Made by a program: the position numbers and the translations under genes. 64,000 nucleotides of DNA from Pampus argenteus (Eukaryota > Chordata > Actinopteri > Scombriformes > Stromateidae): contig CM072860.1 of NCBI GenBank assembly GCA_036937835.1, positions 3,032,501 to 3,096,500 on the forward strand, given 5' to 3'. Positions 37,767-47,741 of the stretch are shown in pieces. The notes beneath the pieces are model-generated. The model saw only the letters and a program-made list of their open reading frames with translations. It searched no databases and was not told where the DNA came from. Every line of letters begins with the position of its first letter. The first letter of the stretch is position 1.

Positions 37767-38566
37767 TTAAGGTGGTGACCCGCAGCGTTGTCTGTTTTTT
37801 TTTGGCAATGGGTATTTTGCCTTTTCATAATGGACAGGAAGGCAGCGATTTCCAATTTTATCACAAGCCACTGTTACATGTTTTGTGCCTTTCCCTAGAG
37901 GTTGAACCTGGCAATTCCTCTTGACCTTGACCTCATACACCATCACAGATGAGTCACTGACACATAAGTTACCTTTCACATGCCAGCCAGAGCCATTACA
38001 GATCTGTTTGACTCTTTCTTCATCCTCCTTTCTGATGAAGGACTGTCGAGGTCTGTTGCAGAGTCTAAATCTTTCCAAGTACCTGTATGATGAGATCAAT
38101 GTTTCACTTAATGGCATTGATGAGGTTTAATGAGACTTTGTCCCTTCGAACATTTAAATAAAGCAGTAGACTGACTTCAGAATTGTTTTCTTGTTAATGG
38201 CAAAAACTTTCTTTAGGTTTCCTTTCATTCATGAGTTAATATGAAATTTACATGAAATGTAACTGACACAGAATTTTAATGCAAGAAATGTTTGCATTAG
38301 TGTGTTATGTTTATCTGATGAACTCAATGAGTCAACCGTTTTACTCACGTTTTCCACTCATCTTTTGATGCTGTGTTAAACTCATACTGAAAGATGTGTT
38401 TCTTCATAAATTTATTGTACGCATTGTTGTCGTTGTTTCTCTGACAAGGATGTTGATTGTAGGAAGATGTCACAGAGTTGTTGCTCATGGTGTGATCATG
38501 GTGAACCAGTCCTTCACACCCAAGACCAAGTGTGAAAATAACAGCGATCATGAGAATGATGTTCAT
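37767..38566 (-). CDS. RNase A-like secreted protein, beta subtype, copy 1, 177 aa
   Basis: Coding exons 38566-38349 and 38082-37767 (534 nt, in phase). It differs from alpha copies by an insertion after the signal peptide (HDHTMSNNSVTSSYNQ) and by Gly-Cys-Glu-Gly at the signal end. Cys41 precedes His57 in FMKKHIF, and the exon 2 part has LCNRPRQSF, QICNGSGW, VTVACDKIGNRCLPVHYEK and Cys173 close to the C-terminus (RCGSPP). Lys/Arg enrichment (KVKRNCQVQPLGKGTKH) makes it more basic than the alpha proteins. A 5' UTR exon ends at about 38,713. The promoter has lost the segment that carries TATA in alpha units. Confidence 0.75.
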
Positions 38567-38642
38567 CTTATCTAGAATGGGGAAGTGAATGTGTGAGCAT
38601 CTTCATTAGTTGTTAAAAAAAACGTGTGTCATCACAAACACA

Positions 38643-38661
38643 CATATATATATATATATAT
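38643..38661. repeat. (TA)n in beta 5' UTR intron
   Basis: ATATATATATATATATATA after CACACACA. It is shorter in the second beta copy (about 43,944-43,957), so it is a length-variable site between near-identical copies. Confidence 0.8.
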
Positions 38662-39179
38662 ACTTTAGTCTTCAATTCTGATGAAAATCTATTAAACTTC
38701 ACTTTACTTACTTTGAATCAGTAGGAAGATTTCCGTTGATTAGTTAGCCAGCCTCAGTACTGGAGCCTCAGTCAGGAGGGGATTAATACCAGGTGATGTT
38801 TAAGTCTCTGCTAGGATTTCAAAAATGAACTTTATCTTGTGAACATTTGATCACAACCAATCATCTTCACCGAAAACCAACAGCTTAACAGCCTATCAAA
38901 TTCCTTCAAACATATTCTTAACCATATATAGTATATGTTTATGATGTTTAAAGTAATGTGTTTGTTGACACAAACCAAAACCCATTTCTGTAAATGAAGC
39001 CCTGCACTGAGTGTATCTCTGACCCTGTCAGTGTGGTTACTGTGGCCTGTGAAAATGGTGAGACAGTCCTTGTAAGTACACAGGAAAATACTGTTCTGAA
39101 CTTAACCTGTAAACCTGTGCAGTCATTGCAACAAATACAAAAGGACAATATGTGAGTGTAGCAACAAATACAGCACAGT

Positions 39180-39465
39180 TTATTTCCTTTTTAAGAAGAT
39201 AGAAAACACATCCTGTGCATCGCACGGCCTTTGGTTGTTGTAAGTCTCATAATGGACAGGGAGAGAGCTGTTTCTGATCTTATTACATGCACACACATGA
39301 TGATTGCTTTCATGGGTGACTTGCTTGATGCACAAGTTAACCATCCTCATATTAACCTCTTGAAGGCCGGTGCTGCTACAGATCTGCTGGACATTTTTCT
39401 CATCGGTCTGACTGATGAAGGACAGCACTGGAGTTCTGCTGCAGAGTTTGTAGACCTGTAAGTGT
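39180..39465 (-). other. exon B copy 3
   Basis: Same open frame and splice region as copy 2, with HLQVYKLC in place of HLQAYKLC and D in QRPCDAQD. It lies about 870 bp downstream of the alpha gene at 40,338-41,113. Confidence 0.6.
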
Positions 39466-39665
39466 CTCTGTAATGAGATCAGTGCTCGGGCATAAAACAG
39501 CACCCTCTGCTGCACCAAGCCAGCAGTACTGGAGGTTACTGAGGTGCATGATGGGAGTCAACATGAACAAGCTTCAAATGTTGAGTGAAGAGGCAGAAAC
39601 TTGGTGACTGAAGTCTGTGAATTTAGAAAAACTTCTTCTTCCTTAATATTATTTATACTTGGATA

Positions 39666-39668
<3 letters not shown>

Positions 39669-39736
<68 letters not shown>
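39669..39736. repeat. (AC)n microsatellite, alpha unit 2
   Basis: About 34 uninterrupted AC units ending CACACGCACC. Corresponds to 44,978-45,037 in the next dimer. Confidence 0.92.
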
Positions 39737-39740
<4 letters not shown>

Positions 39741-40337
39741 CTCACCAACTTCAGTCAAATGTAGAAAAAAGGATAATTTCTGATTGATTTGCCCTTTAAC
39801 TGGGACATGTTTCTTCCCAGATATTATTATTATTATTAAAAGGAAAAACTGGTTCATTTATGACTCATTCATGATTCAAACAACAGTTTATGCTGCAAGA
39901 TTATTTATTTTTTAACAATTCAGCAAATAAGAGTGACAGGATATTGCAAAAAAAAACAACAACAAAAAAACCAAACAGAAAAACTTCAGTCTGCTGTACT
40001 TGTGTTGCACCTACACACAACAATAGTGATGTTCTGCTGTACTGACACATCTGCATCAATATACAGATCAAAGCAAACAGAAACTAAATGAGAACATGAG
40101 AGATCGTATGACAATAGCATGAAGTGATTCAGCAACTGATTGGGGTTAGCATACAGATGCAGTTGAACAATGTGTTTAATATGAATGAAATGAAGCTGAG
40201 TAAAAGCAGACATCTATTAACTAATAAAGACATCATGCTCGTTTCATAGCAGTTAAGCAATAAAAAAAAGGCTTAATTCAGCCAAGCTTGACAGAGCTTC
40301 AGATATCAGGCCGTTACTAACCCTCTGAAGACTTGGC

Positions 40338-41113
40338 CTATATTTTAGGTCGTGACCCGCAGGGTTGTGTTTTATTTGGAAATTGGTATCTTGTCTCATT
40401 ATAATGGACAGGAACGCATTCCTTTCCAATTTTATCACAAGCCACTGTTACAGGTTTTGTGCGTTTCCCTAGAAGTTCAACCTTGCAATTATTGTCGACC
40501 TCGAGCTCATACACCATCATGCGTGAGTCACTGACACAAAAGTTACCTTCCACATGCCAGCCAGAGCCTTGACAGATCTGTTTGACTCTTTTTTTATCCT
40601 CCTTTCTGATGAAGGACTGCCGAGGTCTGTTGCAGAGTCTAAATCTTTCCAAGTACCTGTATGATGAGATCAATGTTTCACTTAATGGCATTGATGAGGT
40701 TTAATGAGACTTTGTCCCTTCGAACATTTAAATAAAGCAGTAGACTGACTTCAGAATTGTTTTCTTGTTAATGGCAAAAACGTTCTTTAGGTTTCCTTTC
40801 ATTCATGAGTTAATATGAAATTTACATGAAATGTTACTGACACAGAATTTTAATGCAAGAAATGTTTGCATTAGTGTGTTATGTTTATCTGATGAACTCA
40901 ATGAGTCAACCGTTTTACTCACGTTCTCCACTCCTCTGTTGATGTTGTGTTAAACTCATACTGAAAGATGTGTCTCTGTTTAAAGTTTTTGTACGCATTT
41001 TTTTTGTGGGTCTCCTGACATGGACGTTTATTGTAGGTCATGGTGTCAACAGGGCGAACCAGTCCATCAAACCCAAGTGTGAAAATGACAGCGATCAGGA
41101 GAATGACGTTCAT
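40338..41113 (-). CDS. RNase A-like secreted protein, alpha subtype, copy 2, 169 aa
   Basis: Coding exons 41113-40923 and 40656-40338 (510 nt, in phase). The signal peptide is identical in pattern to copy 1 (MNVILLIAVIFTLGFDG). FKQRHIF holds the His12 equivalent, LCNRPRQSF replaces CKxxNTF, and VTVACDKIGKECVPVHY holds the His119 equivalent. The C-terminus is two residues longer than in copy 1, ending PCGSRPKI, like the beta tail. That suggests gene conversion between subtypes at the 3' end. The 5' UTR exon and TATACAAA box are intact. Confidence 0.75.
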
Positions 41114-41793
41114 CTTGTCTAGAATGGGGAAGTGAGTGTATGAGCATCTTCATTAGTTCTTCAAAAATGTGTCTCATCACAGTGACATGAAAATCTTCAA
41201 TCAGTGAAGCATTTCTAAATTTTCTATTTCTGTTTTTTTTTTATTCATTTGTTTTATTATATAAATTATTGAACAATTATATGCATTTTTCAATAATTCA
41301 TTTTCTGTAAGTCCCTAAAATGTTAAATGTTTCTCTAAATGGTAATTGTCACATCTAATGTGTACAATTTGATCATTTAAAGCAGGGCATAAAGTAGAAA
41401 ACTCTGCTATAGGTTTCAGGTAAGTAGCTGAATTTATCTTTTCATGGCAACATTTCTACACTATTTTTCTTGTGGTTCCTCTTCTACAGTATCATAACTA
41501 CCTCTGGGAGTTTGTCAGGTTATCTGTCAACATATAATGTTCCTGCAGCACCTGTCACTGTTTAATTAGTTGTATTTTCATCTGCATTTTATATATTATT
41601 TCTATATTTTGTCTGGCTTTAGTCTTTAATTCTGATGAAAAGACTCTAATAAACTTAATTTTACTTACTTCAAATCAGTAGGAAGATTTCCGTTGATTAG
41701 TTAGCCAGCCTCAGTACTGGAGCCTCAGTCAGGAGGGGATCAATACCAGGTGATGTTTAAGTCTCTGCTAGGATTTCAAAAATGAACCTGCTC

Positions 41794-41801
41794 TTTGTAT
41801 A
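41794..41801 (-). promoter_or_regulatory. TATA-like box, alpha copy 2
   Basis: Minus-strand GGGTATACAAAGAG at the position of the copy 1 TATAAAA. Confidence 0.5.
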
Positions 41802-42166
41802 CCCTCTTATGTTGTGAACATTTGATTACAACCAATGATCTTCACCAAAAACCAACAGCTTAACAGCCTATCAAATTCCTGCAAACATATTCTTAACCAT
41901 ATATAGTATATGTTCATGATATTTAAAGTAATGTGTTTGTTGACACAAACCAAAACCCATTTCTGTAAATGAAATGAGTGTATCTCTGACCCTGTCAGTG
42001 TGGTTACTGCGGCCTAATACAAGAAAAAGGTGAGACAGAAGCATTAACCACAGTCCTTGTAAGTACACAGGAAAATACTGTTCTGAACTTAACCTGTAAA
42101 CCTGTGCAGTCATTGCAACAAATACAAAAGGACAATATGTGAGTGTAGCAACAAATACAGCACAGT

Positions 42167-42452
42167 TTATTTCCTTTTTAAGAAGATAGAAAACACATCC
42201 TGTACATTGCACGGCCTTTGGTTGTTGTAAGTCTCACAATGGACAGGGAGAGAGCTGTTTCTGATCTTATTACATGCACACACATGATGATTGCTTTCAT
42301 GGGTGACTTGCTTGATGCACAAGTTAACCATCCTCATATTAACCTCTTGAAGGCCGGTGCTGCTACAGATCTGCTGGACATTTTTCTCATCGGTCTGACT
42401 GATGAAGGACAGCACTGGAGTTCTGCTGCAGAGTTTGTAGGCCTGTAAGTGT
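42167..42452 (-). other. exon B copy 4
   Basis: Intact open frame. The encoded LPVHCE (Tyr to Cys after the catalytic-type His) distinguishes it from the other copies and adds an odd cysteine. It lies 613 bp downstream of the beta gene at 43,065-43,864. Confidence 0.6.
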
Positions 42453-43064
42453 CTCTGTAATGAGATCAGTGCTCGGGCGTAAAACAGCACCCTCTGCTGC
42501 ACCAAGCCAGCAGTACTGGAGGTTACTGAGGTGCATGATGGGAGTCAACATGAACAAGCTTCAAATGTTGAGTGAAGAGGCAGAAACTTGGTGACTGAAG
42601 TCTGTGAATTTAGAAAAACTTCTTCTTCCTTAATATTATTTATACTTGGATACAAACACACAATTCCTGACTGATTATCCCTTTAACTGGGACACATTTC
42701 TTCCCAGATATTATTATTATATTATTATTAAAATTAGAAACTGGTTCATTTATGACTCATTCATGATTTAAACAACAATTTATGCTGCAACATTATTTAA
42801 TTTTTAACAATTCAGCAAATAAGAGTGACAGGATATTGCAAAACAAAATAGAAAACATTTAAAAAAAATAAATAAATAAAAGTTCAGCACATTTTGGTTG
42901 AAAATGCAAAAGCAGACATCTATCAACTAATACTGGAAAATCTTGCTTTTAAAGACATCATGCTCATTTCATAGCAGTTAAACAATAAAAAAAGGCTTAA
43001 TTTAGCCAAGCTTGACAGAGCTTCAGATATCAGGCCGTTACTAACCCTCTGAAGACTTGGCTCT

Positions 43065-43864
43065 TTAAGGTGGTGACCCGCAGCGTTGTCTGTTTTTTTT
43101 TGGCAATGGGTATTTTGCCTTTTCATAATGGACAGGAAGGCAGCGATTTCCAATTTTATCACAAGCCACTGTTACATGTTTTGTGCCTTTCCCTAGAGGT
43201 TGAACCTGGCAATTCCTCTTGACCGTGACCTCATACACCATCACAGATGAGTCACTGACACATAAGTTACCTTTCACATGCCAGCCAGAGCCTTGACAGA
43301 TCTGTTTGACTCTTTCTTCATCCTTCTTTTCGATGAAGGACTGCCGAGGTCTGTTGCAGAGTCTAAATCTTTCCAAGTACCTGTATGATGAGATCAATGT
43401 TTCACTTAATGGCATTGATGAGGTTTAATGAGACTTTGTCCCTTCGAACATTTAAATAAAGCAGTAGACCGACTTCAGAATTGTTTTCTTGTTAATGGCA
43501 AAAACTTTCTTTAGGTTTCCTTTCATTCATGAGTTAATATGAAATTTACATGAAATGTAACTGACACAGAATTTTAATGCAAGAAATGTTTGCATTAGTG
43601 TGTTATGTTTATCTGATGAACTCAATGAGCCAACCGTTTTACTCACGCTTTCCACTCATCTTTTGATGCTGTGTTAAACTCATACTGAAAGATGTGTTTC
43701 TTCATAAATTTATTGTACGCATTGTTGTCGTTGTTTCTCTGACAAGGATGTTGATTGTAGGAAGATGTCACAGAGTTGTTGCTCATGGTGTGATCATGGT
43801 GAACCAGTCCTTCACACCCAAGACCAAGTGTGAAAATAACAGCGATCATGAGAATGATGTTCAT
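43065..43864 (-). CDS. RNase A-like secreted protein, beta subtype, copy 2, 177 aa
   Basis: Coding exons 43864-43647 and 43380-43065. Nearly identical to the beta copy 5.3 kb to the left. Seen differences include the exon junction codon (GCG, Ala, instead of ACG, Thr), IEKKDEE for IRKEDEE and VTVKRNC for VKVKRNC. His57 and His157 and all eight mature cysteines are kept. The promoter lacks the TATA segment, as in beta copy 1. The high identity implies recent duplication or conversion. Confidence 0.75.
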
Positions 43865-44488
43865 CTTATCTAGAATGGGGAAGTGAATGTGTGAGCATCT
43901 TCATTAGTTGTTAAAAAAAACGTGTGTCATCACAAACACACACATATATATATATACTTTAGTCTTCAATTCTGATGAAAATCTAATAAACTTCACTTTA
44001 CTTACTTTGAATCAGTAGGAAGATTTCCGTTGATTAGTTAGCCAGCCTCAGTACTGGAGCCTCAGTCAGGAGGGGATTAATACCAGGTGATGTTTAAGTC
44101 TCTGCTAGGATTTCAAAAATGAACTTTATCTTGTGAACATTTGATCACAACCAATCATCTTCACCGAAAACCAACAGCTTAACAGCCTATCAGATTCCTT
44201 CAAACATATTCTTAACCATATATAGTATATGTTTATGATGTTTAAAGTAATGTGTTTGTTGACACAAACCAAAACCCATTTCCGTAAATGAAGCCCTGCA
44301 CTGAGTGTATCTCTGACCCTGTCAGTGTGGTTACTGCGGCCTGTGAAAATGGTGAGACAGAAGCATTAACCACAGTCCTTGTAAGTACACAGGAAAATAC
44401 TGTTCTGAACTTAACCTGTAAACCTGTGCAGTCATTGCAACAAATACAAAAGGACAATACGTGAGTGTAGCAACAAATACAGCACAGT

Positions 44489-44774
44489 TTATTTCCTTTT
44501 TAAGAAGATAGAAAACACATCCTGTACATCGCACGGCCTTTGGTTGTTGTAAGTCTCATAATGGACAGGGAGAGAGCTGTTTCTGATCTTATTACATGCA
44601 CACACATGATGATTGCTTTCATGGGTGACTTGCTTGATGCACAAGTTAACCATCCTCATATTAACCTCTTGAAGGCCGGTGCTGCTACAGATCTGCTGGA
44701 CATTTTTCTCATCGGTCTGACTGATGAAGGACAGCACTGGAGTTCTGCTGCAGAGTTTGTAGGCCTGTAAGTGT
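44489..44774 (-). other. exon B copy 5
   Basis: Intact open frame matching copy 2 (HLQAYKLC, LPVHYE, QRPCDVQD). It lies about 800 bp downstream of the alpha gene at 45,573-46,342. The stop codon overlaps AATAAA. Confidence 0.6.
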
Positions 44775-44974
44775 CTCTGTAATGAGATCAGTGCTCGGGC
44801 GTAAAACAGCACCCTCTGCTGCACCAAGCCAGCAGTACTGGAGGTTACTGAGGTGCATGATGGGAGTCAACATGAACAAGCTTCAAATGTTGAGTGAAGA
44901 GGCAGAAACTTGGTGACTGAAGTCTGTGAATTTAGAAAAACTTCTTCTTCCTTAATATTATTTATACTTGGATA

Positions 44975-44977
<3 letters not shown>

Positions 44978-45037
<60 letters not shown>
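44978..45037. repeat. (AC)n microsatellite, alpha unit 3
   Basis: About 30 AC units at the same place as 39,669-39,736 but a few units shorter, a length difference between otherwise near-identical units. Confidence 0.92.
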
Positions 45038-45041
<4 letters not shown>

Positions 45042-45572
45042 CTCACCAACTTCAGTCAAATGTAGAAAAAAGGATAATTTCTGATTGATTTGCCCTTTAA
45101 CTGGGACATGTTTCTTCCCAGATATTATTATTATTATTAAAAGGAAAAACTGGTTCATTTATGACTCATTCATGATTCAAACAACAGTTTATGCTGCAAG
45201 ATTATTTATTTTTTAACAATTCAGCAAATAAGAGTGACAGGATATTGCAAAAAAAAACAACAACAAAAAAACCAAACAGAAAAACTTCAGTCTGCTGTAC
45301 TTGTGTTGCACCTACACACAACAATAGTGATGTTCTGCTGTACTGACACATCTGCATCAATATACAGATCAAAGCAAACAGAAACTAAATGAGAACATGA
45401 GAGATCGTATGACAACAGCATGAAGTGATTCAGCAACTGATTGGGGTTAGCATACAGATGCAGTTGAACAATGTGTTTAATATGAATGAAATGAAGCTGA
45501 GTAAAAGCAGACATCTATTAACTAATAAAGACATCATGCTCGTTTCATAGCAGTTAAGCAATAAAAAAAGGC

Positions 45573-46342
45573 TTAGCAGTGTTTTCCTGTGTTTTTTGGC
45601 AATGCGAGATCTGCCGTTTGATAATGGACAGGAACGCATTTATTTTCAATTTCATCACAAGCCACTGTTACATATTTATTGTCTGTCCCTTCTTCATCTA
45701 GAAGTTTAACCTTGCAATCATTGTCGACCTCGAGCTCATACACCTTCATGGGTGAGGCACTGACACATAAGTTATCTTTCACATTCCAGCCAGAGCCTTG
45801 ACAGATCTGTTTGACTCTTTTTTTATCCTCCTTTCTGATGAAGGACTGCCGATGTCTGTCGCAGAGTTCTTTTTCTTCCAAGTACCTGTATGATGAGATC
45901 AATGTTTCACTTAATGGCATTGATGAAGTTTAATGAGACTTTGTCCCTTCGAACATTTAAATAAAGCAGTAGACCGACTTCAGAATTGTTTTCTTGTTAA
46001 TGGCAAAAACTTTCTTTAGGTTTCCTTTCATTCATGAGTTAATATGAAATTTACATGAAGTGTAACTGACACAGAATTTTAATGCAAGAAATGTTTGCAT
46101 TAGTGTGTTATGTTTATCTGATGAACTCAATGAGCCAACCGTATTACTCACGTTTTCCACTCCTCTGGTAATGTTGTGTTAAACTCTTTCTTAAGGATGT
46201 GTTTCTTTTTAAAGTCATTGTACGCATTTTTTTTGTGGGTCTCCTCACATGGACGTTTATTGTAGGTCATGGTGTCAACAGGGCGAACCAGTCCATCAAA
46301 CCCAAGTGTGAAAATGACAGCGATCAGGAGAATGACTTTCAT
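45573..46342 (-). CDS. RNase A-like secreted protein, alpha subtype, copy 3, 167 aa
   Basis: Coding exons 46342-46152 and 45885-45573 (504 nt, in phase). Starts MKVILLIAVIFTLGFDG. FKKKHIL holds the His12 equivalent. The segment after the exon junction is the most divergent in the array: YLEEKELCDRHRQSF instead of YLERFRLCNRPRQSF, so the region replacing CKxxNTF varies even between close copies. VTVACDEIENKCVPVHY and the terminal GKHC match alpha copy 1. The 5' UTR exon and a TATACAAA promoter are present. Confidence 0.75.
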
Positions 46343-47022
46343 CTTGTCTAGAATGGGGAAGTGAGTGTGTGAGCATCTTCATTAGTTGTTCAAAAATGTG
46401 TCTCATCACAGAGGCATGAAAATCTTCAATCAGTGAAGCATTTCTAAATTTTCTATTTCTGTTTTTTTTATTCATTTGTTTTATTATATAAATTATTGAA
46501 CAATTATATGCATTTTTCAATAATTCATTTTCTGTAAGTCCCTAAAAGTCAGTTATGTTTCTCTAAATGGTAATTGTCACATCTAATGTGTACAATTTGA
46601 TCATTTAAAGCAGGGCATAAAGTAGAAAACTCTGCTATAGGTTTCAGGTAAGTAGCTGAATTTATCTTTTCATGGCAACATTTCTACACTATTTTTTTTT
46701 GTGGTTCCTCTTCTACAGTATCATAACTACCTCTGGGAGTTTGTCAGGTTATCTGTCAACATATAATGTTCCTGCAGCACCTGTCACTGTTTAATTAGTT
46801 GTATTTGCATCTGCATTTTATATATTATTTCTATATTTTGTCTGGCTTTAGTCTTCAATTCTGATGAAAAGATTCTAATAAACTTAATTTTACTTACTTC
46901 AAATCAGTAGGAAGATTTCCGTTGATTAGTTAGCCAGCCTCAGTACTGGAGCCTCAGTCAGGAGGGGATCAATACCAGGTGATGTTTAAGTCTCTGCTAG
47001 GATTTCAAAAATGAACCTGCTC

Positions 47023-47030
47023 TTTGTATA
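47023..47030 (-). promoter_or_regulatory. TATA-like box, alpha copy 3
   Basis: Minus-strand GGTATACAAAGA, same site as in alpha copy 2. Confidence 0.5.
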
Positions 47031-47396
47031 CCCTCTTATGTTGTGAACATTTGATCACAACCAATCATCTTCACCGAAAAACAAACGGCTTAACAGCCTA
47101 TCAAATTCCTTCAAACATATTCTTAACCATATATAGTATATGTTTATGATGTTTAAAGTAATGTGTTTGTTGACACAAACCAAAACCAATTTCTGTAAAT
47201 GAAATGAGTTTATCTCTGACCCTGTCAGTGTGGTTACTGCGGGCTAATACAAGAAAAAGGTGAGACAGAAGCATTAACCACAGTCCTTGTAAGTACACAG
47301 GAAAATACTGTTCTGAACTTAACCTGTAAACCTGTGCAGTCATTGCAACAAATACAAAAGGACAATATGTGAGTGTAGCAACAAATACAGCACAGT

Positions 47397-47503
47397 TTAT
47401 TTCCTTTTTAAGAAGATAGAAAACACATCCTGTACATCGCACGGCCTTTGGTTGTTGTAAGTCTCACAATGGACAGGGAGAGAGCTGTTTCTGATCTTAT
47501 TAC
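47397..47503 (-). pseudogene. exon B copy 6, 3' fragment at array end
   Basis: Only the last 35 or so codons (through LPVHYE to TAA/AATAAA) remain. Similarity to the other copies ends at CTTATTACA (47,495-47,503), where unrelated sequence begins. This marks the right edge of the array. Confidence 0.8.
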
Positions 47504-47741
47504 ACGTCACAATCAGTCAATTATTTATAGGTTTTGTACATGAATTAACATAAAGATATTTACAGCAAAGTTTGAATGAAAATCTTAGACATTTTGATTG
47601 AGATACATTTTGCAGAACACCAACAATCCTTTTCATGAAAACTACACTGAATCCTTTGGTGCCTCAAACTCATACATCTTATATCCACTATAACTTACAG
47701 CACACTAGTTACACATTCCTATAATATAGTTAGTATTGCTT
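47504..47741 (-). other. 3' flank of the TRIM-like gene 1
   Basis: Between the array end and the PRY-SPRY stop codon. AT-rich, no coding signal. On the minus strand this is the 3' UTR of the next gene; I see no clear AATAAA. Confidence 0.4.

Larger units (their letters stand above)
32825..47503 (-). repeat. tandem array of RNase A-like units (about 2.6-kb monomer, 5.3-kb alpha/beta dimer)
   Basis: The same ordered blocks recur along the + strand: exon B, spacer with or without (AC)n, coding exon 2, intron, coding exon 1, 5' UTR exon, promoter, then the next exon B. Equivalent points of the beta genes lie 5,298 bp apart (37,767 and 43,065) and those of the alpha genes 5,235 bp apart (40,338 and 45,573), so two near-identical alpha-beta dimers are present. 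A damaged alpha unit lies at the left. Homology stops abruptly at about 47,503 inside an exon B copy. Confidence 0.9.

Noticed and set aside
39600..39783. Frames through (AC)n giving poly-His-Thr or poly-Cys-Val peptides
   Set aside because: Microsatellite artefacts with no start or splice context.
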